NCBI GenBank assembly: GCA_037783415.1
Contig: JAZGTN010000296.1
Span: forward strand, 434,001-498,000
Direction of reading: 5' to 3'
Source: Leptasterias polaris
Lineage: Eukaryota; Echinodermata; Asteroidea; Forcipulatida; Asteriidae
DNA: 64,000 bases
Part shown: positions 28,301 to 34,800 of the stretch, in pieces
How positions within the stretch are numbered: position 1 is the first letter of the stretch
Layout: every line of letters starts with the position of its first letter
Translations under genes and position numbers: made by a program
Notes under the pieces: generated by a model
Seen by the model: the letters and a program-made list of their open reading frames with translations, nothing else
Told to the model about the DNA's origin: nothing
Database searches by the model: none

Positions 28301-29496
28301 CATAATGCTTTTTTTTGTTTACATCTAATATTCTTCAAACCTATGCCGTAAAACATTTACTTTGCATTATGTAATGATTACTTTTGATGTATATTGCTTT
28401 TTGCTTTTTTGATACTGTGGAAATAAACGAACCTTGAACCTTGAACCTTGATCTTGAATTATACCTTTTGATTTATGAAATATTGTGATTTGTATGGCCA
28501 TTTCATTGGTATATATTGTAAACTTGTGTCTGTGTGTGTAGCCAGCCTCGTGGTGTGCTGACCTTTTGACCATTCAACTTTAGTCTGTACATATAGTGAC
28601 TGAGTCTGAGATATTGTGTGTATGCTAGTTTGTCTTTGATGTGCTGTATTGCATTTGAGGATTAATTAATCAGTACAGGAGATCATTGTTTTATATTTAA
28701 CACGTCATCTATAGAATTTGTTTGTTGCATTTATTGTATTTTCTCTTGGTGAATCCTCGTCCTTTTTAAATAGAGGACCGGCCTCCTTCCCGTGTCTCCA
28801 CAGTAAAAAAGTATAGTCCTTGACATCTTGATATTCCCCAAGTGAAATACCTGAGGCCTTAAGACATGAATGAACGACTAACCCACACATAGTTAAGTAA
28901 GGGATGAACAGGATACTCCCCCTACATGAACACAATACATGCCAATTTGCAAGTAGAGTAACAGAATATATAATAGAAAAAACAAGACGAAACAAAACTC
29001 AAAATAAAAACGGTCCTTTGTAAATTTGCAGCAAAATATTGTAACAGATGGCTAAATCACCATTATAGGCAACCACTGGTGAGTTCATAAAGCTGCTTGA
29101 AGTAACTTCCTGCCTCGATAAATTTGATTGACTATTTATTTAGACTGATCTATTGTTCTTTTTGCGCCTGTGCTGAGTACAAAGCATCTAGGATCATTCA
29201 GAAAATGAGTTGCAACTCAAACAGTTCACAGACAGGAGCTGGTTCTTTGAGACTTTTGTGAAATGTTGTTATAAATGGGTTTTTTTTCTTAAGGGTTAAG
29301 TAAATGAAGAGGAAGGTGAGAAACAAAAATAAAAATGTTTCACCTGTCCTTCCAGAATGTTATATTCCACCGGTTGATCAGGAACACCTTGGATCCGTCT
29401 TTTGAATACCCTACAACTTCCCCTTCGACGCCAAAACAGAATCCAAAGTAAAGCACCTCCAACTAGTGCTGTCAATGCTGGTTGAAGGAGTTCCAT
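4345..29496 (-). CDS. FAAH-like: Fatty-acid amide hydrolase-like amidase, plant-type FAAH (15 exons)
   Basis: Serine amidase of the amidase-signature family, expected to hydrolyse N-acylethanolamines or other fatty amides at a membrane. Coding exons on the minus strand: 29344-29496, 18267-18323, 17945-17982, 17283-17489, 16441-16561, 16003-16092, 14062-14222, 8076-8161, 7299-7487, 6767-6864, 6161-6197, 5884-6032, 5386-5524, 4870-4954, 4345-4537. All phases agree: 1803 nt, 600 residues plus stop, close to plant FAAH length. Residues 3-22 form an N-terminal membrane segment followed by W-R-R-R. Catalytic Lys is about residue 218 (VPVGIKDEI), the cis-Ser about 294 (TGGSSSGS) and the nucleophile about 318 ([12 protein letters not shown]), with the 24-residue Ser-Ser spacing of the family. 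The triad is intact. The donor after exon 6 is weak (GTGGCA). A good acceptor just 5' of the first coding exon (after TTTTTTTTCACAG, near 29537) suggests a noncoding upstream exon. Introns, especially intron 1 (11 kb), are packed with transposons. Substrate is inferred from the family. Confidence 0.9.
6356..6716 (-). mobile_element. tRNA-derived SINE in FAAH-like intron
   Basis: Same family as the element at 3221 but inverted. The minus strand begins with GGGTGTCATGGCCGAGTGG (A box), then carries the B box GTGGGTTCGAGTCCC near 6636-6650, the body motif 'ttgagcaagacactttgc', and ends in a 'gcgctatataagaac' tail followed by (TTA)n at 6356-6376. It sits in the intron between FAAH-like exons 10 and 11. 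Confidence 0.8.
7100..7250 (+). mobile_element. Degraded 3' fragment of the same SINE
   Basis: Resembles 3450-3650: 'tgtttctggtattgttggctgca', then 'gcgctgcaccgcatcctttacaaggtgctatataaa' split by changes, a 'caggtctcata' match, and a 'gtattattatcaa' end. The tRNA head is missing. Confidence 0.5.
8460..10315 (-). pseudogene. LINE reverse transcriptase and C-terminal zinc-finger region, frameshifted
   Basis: Fragments in different frames. 9847-10315 holds the RT start ([15 protein letters not shown], then [17 protein letters not shown]). 9518-9739 holds [20 protein letters not shown]. 9332-9517 holds the catalytic box YADD. 8698-9195 holds the thumb region with EYAAPVW. 8460-8744 ends in a cysteine/histidine motif ([16 protein letters not shown]) near the C terminus, as in many Jockey/CR1-clade LINEs. 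At least three frame changes are needed to read it through, so no functional protein is made. Confidence 0.85.
10320..12348. mobile_element. TTAA-flanked piggyBac-like nonautonomous element
   Basis: The element starts CCACTTCACGTCGG at 10320-10333 and ends with its exact reverse complement at 12335-12348. It is flanked on both sides by TTAA (10316-10319 and 12349-12352). Outside the TTAA copies the interrupted LINE resumes without loss, so this is a clean insertion. TTAA targeting with short TIRs is the hallmark of piggyBac. No transposase frame is present in 2.0 kb. Inside, a segment with 'ttgcatataaatccagcctactcct' character is present three times (near 10784, 11110 and 11838), and imperfect 'gacgtaaaaagacgt' motifs cluster at 10430-10615. 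Confidence 0.85.
10736..12060 (+). repeat. Three diverged internal repeats within the piggyBac-like element
   Basis: A unit containing 'aatccagcctactcctaacg' followed by 'catctttgttc' begins near 10760, 11085 and 11813. Copies 1 and 2 share the longer stretch with 'caatgaggattatcagctta'. Copies 2 and 3 share 'acctatagaaatttgtacct' and a following 'gtggacgtctttgcaatttc'. The element grew by internal duplication. Confidence 0.7.
12353..13470 (-). pseudogene. LINE endonuclease region, frameshifted
   Basis: Apurinic-like endonuclease pieces: 13216-13470 carries an N-terminal L-Q-L-N-A-E-G-L motif and LQETH. 12988-13209 carries WGDFNSRN. 12533-12988 carries [13 protein letters not shown] and SGHCPI (the usual S-D-H-x-P-I with D changed to G). 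Fragments are in different frames. They belong to the same LINE as the RT fragments at 8460-10315. Confidence 0.8.
14640..15640 (-). mobile_element. L2-type LINE, 5'-truncated, 3' end
   Basis: Minus-strand fragments: 15368-15640 holds the palm box N-A-D-D-T-Q-F-Y (the usual Y-A-D-D altered). 15135-15347 holds the thumb region ([18 protein letters not shown]). 14966-15253 holds [17 protein letters not shown]. The 3' end 'gcgctatataaatatctcgt' and (TTA)n reach 14641. Short tandem copies of 'gaggggtgcgagagac' at 15084-15117 mark one frame shift. It lies in the intron between FAAH-like exons 6 and 7. Confidence 0.8.
17565..17690. mobile_element. Fragment of the GGGCCCAATTTCATAGAG-type MITE family
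   Basis: Contains 'gctaagcagacttg', 'tctgcttaattataagcagc' and 'tctatgaaactaatcccagg', matching the right half of the element at 53092-53276. One end is degraded. Confidence 0.4.
17742..17830 (-). mobile_element. SINE or L2 3'-tail remnant
   Basis: (TAA)n at 17742-17766 followed by 'tcttatatagcgcc', the shared L2/SINE 3' end in minus orientation. The rest of the element is not recognisable. Confidence 0.5.
18640..18735 (-). repeat. tRNA-like fragment
   Basis: The plus strand carries 'gggattcaaacccatgacct', the reverse complement of a B-box-like T arm. An A-box partner is not convincing. Probably an old SINE head; not a functional tRNA. Confidence 0.3.
18762..19128 (+). repeat. 5' LTR
   Basis: Begins TGTAGGGAGCCCAAG and ends CCGTGTCTCTACA. 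It matches 22472-22661 plus 28621-28802 over nearly its full length, with scattered substitutions and small indels. Confidence 0.85.
19131..19146 (+). other. Primer-binding-site-like sequence
   Basis: TGGCGTCGTAGACAGG sits two bases after the 5' LTR end, where a tRNA primer site is expected. A similar string recurs at 19215-19235 within a second copy of the local context ('tctacaaatggcgtcgtaga'). Confidence 0.5.
20023..20295 (+). CDS. Gag-like N-terminal frame of the LTR element
   Basis: A 90-codon frame beginning [20 protein letters not shown] and including [16 protein letters not shown]. It sits about 0.9 kb after the 5' LTR, where gag is expected, and ends abruptly in a stop. I see no zinc knuckle or capsid motif, so the gag assignment rests on position. 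It could be a remnant of a longer frame. Confidence 0.35.
   Translation: MSLPDSILKSNSELAKTLVSAVTAKACENDEDACPNNTNVVDSIKAALDARFFTIFKCFENLNADRVDKLQSPDPIAFSPTISHLNQCIF
20296..22471 (+). other. Noncoding interior of the LTR element
   Basis: T-rich sequence with no RT, integrase or protease motif in any frame. A 59-bp segment around 21703-21761 (with 'tttgaagtgagatctagaat') is repeated directly at about 21762-21820. A purine-leaning stretch (AAAGTAGGGAA) precedes the 3' LTR. Confidence 0.6.
22472..22661 (+). repeat. 3' LTR, left part
   Basis: Matches the start of the 5' LTR from TGTAGGGAGCCC through 'gctcctaatactaata', where LINE sequence takes over. Confidence 0.85.
22873..23670 (+). CDS. LINE ORF1 protein (coiled coil plus RRM-like, L1 ORF1p-like)
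   Basis: A 265-residue frame. Lysine-rich start (MPPKKDKKR), then residues about 40-130 with heptad-like hydrophobic spacing (coiled coil). The motif [17 protein letters not shown] (about 133-149) matches the RRM start of L1-type ORF1p ('transposase 22' fold). A basic C-terminal region follows, with [20 protein letters not shown]. Such proteins bind the element RNA as trimers. The frame is undisturbed, unlike ORF2 downstream, from which it is separated by 314 bases. Confidence 0.75.
   Translation: MPPKKDKKRVVSNDSTDTHDIQLSDGALPTSISDNILDVIRQELKDMKCCIQDKLDVVITNQQSLLSRITKIEDNYQEIEKSVNYTSQSIEEIKVVDESLSSNLANVTTRLEQADCKIAKLEEATLQMERYSRSYNIRFGGIPELVDEPPSYPHERIKDILLEKCNLKPELENAHRSGRFPKTPTDQPRHILAKFIYCPERQLVLKRCKKALAECGIYMIQDLTAADPAKKRSLKDVMRKGFQEGKKPNFRNGQLYINGQKHVPK
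24984..25212 (+). repeat. 77-bp direct triplication inside LINE ORF2
   Basis: The segment with 'cctcctcaaatctattaaga' through 'caaccctacaacctcatat' occurs three times almost identically (starts near 24985, 25060 and 25137). The single open copy encodes [16 protein letters not shown], so the duplication shifts the frame. Confidence 0.85.
25437..26205. mobile_element. Insert of unknown type within LINE ORF2
   Basis: LINE homology stops after F-I-N-D-K-M near 25421 and resumes at [18 protein letters not shown] near 26222. The intervening 0.77 kb is CpG-richer (a 'cgtacgcgcgcgcgcag' tract near 25510) with no LINE character. A 10-bp inverted match TTATGCTCAG lies at both junctions (25425-25434, 26227-26236) but the right copy is LINE coding sequence, so it is not a clear TIR. 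No transposase frame. Confidence 0.5.
28621..28802 (+). repeat. 3' LTR, right part
   Basis: Resumes with 'tatgctagtttgtc' (5' LTR: 'tatgctattttgtg') and ends CCGTGTCTCCACA, followed by the GTAA target duplication. Confidence 0.85.
28807..29343. other. FAAH-like intron 1, upstream end
   Basis: No exon needed here: exon 1 (phase 0) joins exon 2 directly in frame. A 96-codon open frame at 28705-28995 on the minus strand overlaps LTR sequence and is not supported as coding. Confidence 0.5.
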
Positions 29497-29539
29497 TGTG
29501 GAGGCGTGTCAAAGTTGGTTGTTATGAATCAACTGAACT

Positions 29540-30570
29540 GTGAAAAAAAAGCACTTTAGTAAGAACAAGAATCCAAATCAAGAAGATAAAGGCAGTAAAA
29601 TAGATTCAGTATGTCTGTTTGATAAACAGAACACAGGGCTTTTCCAACTTTTATAAAATTCAATAGGGAGCCTAAAAAACAAAATCAGAACAATAAACCC
29701 TACATCATCAATCACTGATAGTCCCTGTTGTCTATGGAAATACCAAAATTTACCCCCCAAAAAACCCTGTCGGTCCTTTTCTTTACCTCAGACACTTTCC
29801 AGACACTCCTGGGAGAATGGTGCCCTTCAAAATTTGGCCTGCTCCAAGGCCAAAGTGGCCTTGCCCTAAAAAATTTGTAATTCCAGGCCTGAAGTAAGTA
29901 AAAAGTGCACATCATTTAATGTGATGTCAAGACTCAAGTGACATCTCAATTTTCCCCTTTAACACCATGTCTATAGACGATACCAAGATTTAACTCAAAC
30001 GTGTACTGCCAAGTGCCATTGACTTCAAAAGTGCATATTATGTGATGTCACTTGACACATGATGCCGTCATGATGACATTCCTTTCACAACACTGGTCTA
30101 TTGTATGCCAAGTTTGATTATTAATGTCCGAAGGGCCATGTAGAAAACATGTTCACAAAGTCTATATGGGATTTGGGATAAATAAGAGGTAAAATATTAA
30201 GAGGCTAAAGAACAAAAAGAAAAAGAAAAAAACTACAACTTAAAAATCAAAGGCAAATACTTTTCCGGCAAAAACTAATAACAAAGACCTCAGTGGTAAA
30301 ATTGAAAACAAAACCATGCAATGATTTAATAAAATATTAAAAAGGCTACTTTACAATTCTTGCTGTGAGAGCTATATAGCACTAGACCAAATCCAGCACA
30401 CAGGTACGTTGCGGATGAAAAATGGCTGCTTTGATAGGGAAGTGGGAATTTCCAGTTTCTAAACATGGCGCCTCTGATAAGACTGGGCAAAGGTTAAAAA
30501 GGAACACCTACTCACATACGTACACAAACTACACAATGGTTGTGAACAGAACCTTGGCATTAGTTAGTCA
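29540..30570. other. 5' flank of the FAAH-like gene
   Basis: Probable promoter and noncoding 5' exon region. 30410-30480 contains paired ATGGC motifs ('aaatggctgc', 'aaacatggcgcc'). A stretch at 29755-29890 with 'gccaaagtggccttgccct' looks repeat-like. No TATA or initiator can be fixed. Confidence 0.35.
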
Positions 30571-30578
30571 TATGAATC

Positions 30579-30620
30579 ACTAAAAGTATTCAAAGAGTTC
30601 TCTCTTTGAATACTTTTAGT
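30579..30620. repeat. Perfect 19-bp-arm hairpin
   Basis: ACTAAAAGTATTCAAAGAG (30579-30597), four-base loop TTCT, then the exact reverse complement (30602-30620). Lies between the FAAH-like and CFDP1 genes; likely the core of an old foldback element. Confidence 0.7.
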
Positions 30621-31189
30621 ACAGTGACTCCCGGATCAGTAATTTCACATGGCCTCTCTTTCTTTTGAGTGGATTTCAGTGTTTGACTTCACAAGTTTTG
30701 GCTTTTCAATTTCAAACAGATTAAAAGTGGCTTGAAATGGAATCAAAGTTTCAAAGCCTAAGTTTGTGATAAACTAAATGAAATACAACTTTAGTTTAAT
30801 TTCTATCTTTTAAAGGGTGTGTATACAACATTGGTAATTGCCAAAGACCTGTATCCACACTTGATGTGACCTAAGATATACATGAAATAACAAAACTGTG
30901 AAAGTTTAAGCTCAATCGGTCTTTGGAGTCATGAGAAAACAGTAAAAAAAACAATTGTTTTAATTTGTTTTCAAACATCCGTCGGATTTATATTTTATCG
31001 CCTGAGTGCAGGATAAAAACTAAGGTTTTACTCAACAATTCTTAAAAACTATGGCATTTCAAGCAAAACTATTTCACCACAATGATCATCTTTATACCAT
31101 GTAAAGTCATGTGCAAATCGGTGAACATTTTCAATCTTACCAATGTTGTACCTTTGCTTTGACCTTTGCTCTAAGTAATGTGCTCGCTC

Positions 31190-31335
31190 AAGCTAGCTGC
31201 ACTGCGCGCCGCGGCCGCCGACCGATGATGTGCGTAGTAAGATGGCGGCCCGATCGATGCGGCGCCTTCATCGCACGAACCCGAAGCGCTATCCAGTCAG
31301 TATCGGAGGAGCGGTTCGTGAATGATAGCGCCCTC
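31190..31335. promoter_or_regulatory. CpG-rich block, probable CFDP1 promoter
   Basis: Dense CpG against an AT-rich background: 'cgcgccgcggccgccgaccg' at 31204-31223, then AAGATGGCGGC (a YY1-type motif) and 'gatcgatgcggcgcc'. It is about 0.5 kb upstream of the CFDP1 start codon, the usual setting for a housekeeping TATA-less promoter. Given the head-to-head layout it might also serve the FAAH-like gene. Confidence 0.4.
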
Positions 31336-31396
31336 TCGTGGGGAAAAGTTTGACAAATCAACAAGAGAAGGTCTTTCACCAAGACTAGTCAGTATA

Positions 31397-31618
31397 TAGT
31401 CTTGGCCCAAGACGTCAGTGATCGATAATGGATAGTGTACTGCGCTCCGTTACAACTCGTTACAGCGCGCCCTCTTGTGGCTTGAATTACCCAACTTGAC
31501 TAGCTCGCGAGCTAGTCAAGTTGGGTAATTCAAGCCACAAGAGGGCGCGCTGTAACGAGTTGTAACGGAGCGCAGTACACTATCCATTATCGATCACTGA
31601 CGTCTTGGGCCAAGACTA
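31397..31618. repeat. Perfect 222-bp palindrome without spacer
   Basis: Arms 31397-31507 and 31508-31618 are exact reverse complements over all 111 bases; the centre reads TAGCTCG/CGAGCTA. The unit includes 'gcgccctcttgtggc' and 'ctccgttacaactcg'. Just outside the left arm, 'ccaagactagtcagtata' (31379-31396) recurs directly after the right arm's end region (from 31610). The right end lies 197 bases before the CFDP1 ATG. Confidence 0.95.
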
Positions 31619-31622
31619 GTCA

Positions 31623-31661
31623 GTATAGAGATCAGTGATAATATCTCACTGATCTCTATAC
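31623..31661. repeat. Second, smaller inverted repeat beside the palindrome
   Basis: TATAGAGATCAGTGA is followed after a short loop ('taatatc') by TCACTGATCTCTATA. Perfect 15-bp arms, immediately right of the 222-bp palindrome. Confidence 0.8.
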
Positions 31662-31814
31662 AGGCAATAATGATACCCCAGTCAATAGAGGGGGTGCTTC
31701 TGACAGAGACACACAATTCCCCAACAGAGAATTATTTTGTGTGGAGTTAGTGCAACATCAGCCACCATTAAGTCATCATTTTGTCGGCTTTCTGTTAATT
31801 TAAAACGCTCAAAA

Positions 31815-34800
31815 ATGTTGTGTGATCCTGATGAGGAGTACAGCTCCGATGAGGACGAAGATTATGTGCCATCAGGTAAGCTGATCGCCAGATCAATGGT
31901 TTATTTTCGATAGTGAATTTAGCGTTAATTTGCAAGCATGCATGACTACTACTAGTACCTAGTACTAGCTATGAGCCATGACTGACACAACAATGTAATG
32001 TTGTTTGTTACTGGTTACTGTTAGTGTTACAGTCGTTTGACCAGTTCCGGATCACTTTTTGAATTCACGATGTTTTTGTTGCATTCTCTTTAACATTTTA
32101 AACAAACAAAAGTCGATCAGTTTACCTACACATGTCATAACATTCACCAAATATCCATTGGCCAAAAACAAGTAATACTTTTGAAGTGGCTTCGAGAAAA
32201 GTATCGTCACCCGTTTGACCAGTTCCGGATCGGTTGAATCTATTCCGAATCAGTAGCGCGCCCTCTATTGCAAACCAATACTCCAAATCCCATTCATAAA
32301 ACTGAAAATACATGCAACGTTATCGACGGCTGTTGGATGAAGTACATGTAGTTTTACATTCCTTGAAATATAAAAATGCACGCTTCCAGTGCAACTTAAA
32401 TGACAAACTGTCCACAACAGCCGTATGATTTTAACTAACTGAGTGCGCCACCTTTAACATACCAACATATTGAGTGATCCGGAACTGGGCAAAGGTACGA
32501 TGCCTCCCAACAAACGATTTCGGTAATTTTATCTCATAAAAAACCCAAAACGTCTGCTCAGTATTTATGGGAAATATGTTTTACACATTCTTACCATTTT
32601 ACATAAATGCTATTCGCCCTCGCATTCAAATTTGAAAGGTGAGAAGTTTTAACAGCGTTTTTCAACCAACATTTTGGGGGGTAAATAATGACCATTATCG
32701 CCGACAAACTTAAGAAAAATTACCATAATTTATTTGTCGATGATGTTTGTCACCTTATCTTGGGTTTGTTGGTTTATTGGATGTTATTCTTCACATGTAT
32801 CAACAGGAATTGGTAATGTGAGAAGTAATTTAATTATGTGGTTGTTGCAAAGTTTAAGTGATCCGGAACTGGTCAATGATCCGGAACTGGTCAAACGACT
32901 GTACTAGTGTTAGTTTATAGTGATCCCGGTAGGGAGGTCGACGGGTTTTCCAATTTTTGGACGAAATAAAATAAGTTTGGTACCATTGGAAAGCTTATCT
33001 CGAACGGAATCTAATGGTAGTAAAATCAATAATTTATCTTTAAAGATTGCGGAGATATTATATTTTTAATGTTGTTTTTGGGGGGGGGGGGTTTCTGTCA
33101 GATTTTTTTCTTCTTTTTTCTTTCATGACACTTGACAGCAACAATTTTTGTGAAATATAATGATTGAAATTATCTGTTAAAACCCTTAATTTAAAGGTCT
33201 TTGTCAAAACAATTGTCCAAAATGTTTTTAAAAAATAACATTAAGTTGATTTAATATATTTATTAGTACGTGGCAATATTATGATAGCCAAGTCTGATCA
33301 CAGAACTAAGAACACCATTCTCAATTGTCAAACAAATGACCCCATGTGGACAGTGCACAATAAGTCCATAAGACTGAACAAATCTGTCGGGACCCCCCTC
33401 CTCTAAATCTTAAATGAGCAGCGAAGGTATATAAGCTTTCAGAAAATATGAGTTTTGTATAGGTTTTATAGTTTCCATATTTGAAAAATTGAGGATTTTT
33501 GATGTAAATTTATGTGTAAAACCTCAACTTTTGGTAACAAAATAAAATGAATGATATCAAAACAGTTAAAAATTTCACTCAAATTCTATCAAATTTGGTA
33601 CCTACCGATTCCTCAGACCTTCCTCTACATATCCCATGTGACCTTAGGCTATCAAGGCCACAAGAGGGCTCACTTTAAAAGCCCCATTTCCAAAACAAAA
33701 TCGATTGAGTTTTCCCTCGACCAAAATGTGCTCTCTGTTAAGCGCTAATTTTCTTATTTTCAACTCTGTGTTTTCCATTTAAAATTCCAATCAATCGAGA
33801 AAAAACTGCTGAATTGTAAAAGGAAATGTCTTCAGCTAACCACAGATGATTTTTTACATCAAAATTCGCACTTAAATGATGTCTTTTGGGTGAGTTTTCA
33901 CAAGCAGTTTTCGTGTAGTAACAGATACAAATCACGATTGAGGCCTTTCCGTCGACCTCCCTACTTACTAAGTTAGTGTTACGTTAGTGTTACGAAATAC
34001 GAGACCCAGTGCCAACCATACAGCAGCAGTGGAGTCAATGAATGGCACCATTTATGAGTCTATGTAATAACTGTGGGTCATTGGTTGGCTTTTGTCAAAT
34101 GCTGATTGAATTATAGGTAAAATTATCAACAAAGATGCAATAAACTATATAAAGTCACATACTACTATACAACTACAAGTTTCAGTTAATTTTCTTGATA
34201 CAGTCAGTATACAGTCGTCAGTAGTAATACCCTTGTATCCCCATTATCGCTCATGTATCATGTGTATGTATGACTTGAAACTGAATTTTGACTTGATTAA
34301 CAGAATCAAGAACAACTTTTAGCTTTATTTTTAATTTTCTGATGTCAAAGCCCACCTGAGAGGAGAATTTGAAGCCCGCAGAACATCGCCGAACAGGGGC
34401 GGATCCAGGATTTTTTAAACCGGGGGGCACAACGGCGCAACCAGGATTTTGTATTAGAGGATTTAAAAAAATGGGTGGTGTCCAGGGGCCGGCCTTACGG
34501 CCCCTGGTGAGGTCCAGGGGCGGAGCCCCGGTGGGGGTTCAGGGGGCGAAGCCCCCTGAAGCTCTTAGCCTTTGGCGTTCTGTGGGGTGAAAAATCAAGC
34601 CTCCATGTGCCTAAAACAGAGAAATAGATCCATATAAATCTTCTAAGTTTACTGGAAAAATTTCTGTAAAATCGATGGTGGGGGTACAGGGGTGAAGCCC
34701 CAGTGGGGGTTGAGGGGGCGAAGCCCCAAAAGTTCTGAGCTTTTGGTGTTTTGAGGGGTGAAAAATCAAACCTCCATGTGCCTAAAACAGAGAAATAGAT

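Larger units (their letters stand above)
22663..28460 (+). mobile_element. CR1/Jockey-group LINE with ORF1 and broken ORF2, inserted in the 3' LTR
   Basis: In order: a 5' leader, an intact-looking ORF1 (22873-23670), an endonuclease in two frames (23985-24904), an interrupted linker, RT (26208-27263) and thumb fragments to 27846. The 3' end is short tandem ACCTTGA-type repeats (28428-28455), as in CR1-clade elements that end in microsatellite-like tails rather than poly(A). ORF2 is broken, so the copy is inactive. The 160 bp between its tail and the resumed LTR (28461-28620) may be LTR sequence missing from the 5' copy. Confidence 0.8.
18762..28802 (+). mobile_element. LTR retroelement, nonautonomous, with 3' LTR split by a LINE
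   Basis: A TG...CA repeat of 367 bp at 18762-19128 recurs at 22472-22661 and, after an interruption, at 28621-28802. Both outer ends abut GTAA (18758-18761 and 28803-28806), a 4-bp target duplication. Just inside the 5' LTR is TGGCGTCGTAGACAGG, a primer-binding-site-like sequence of the type common in Gypsy and BEL elements. The internal region (about 3.3 kb) has one short gag-like frame and no protease, RT or integrase, so movement would have needed help from another element. It fills intron 1 of the FAAH-like gene, in antisense orientation to it. Confidence 0.85.

Noticed and set aside
28705..28995. Additional FAAH-like exon in intron 1
   Set aside because: It overlaps the 3' LTR, and exon 1 already joins exon 2 in frame without it.
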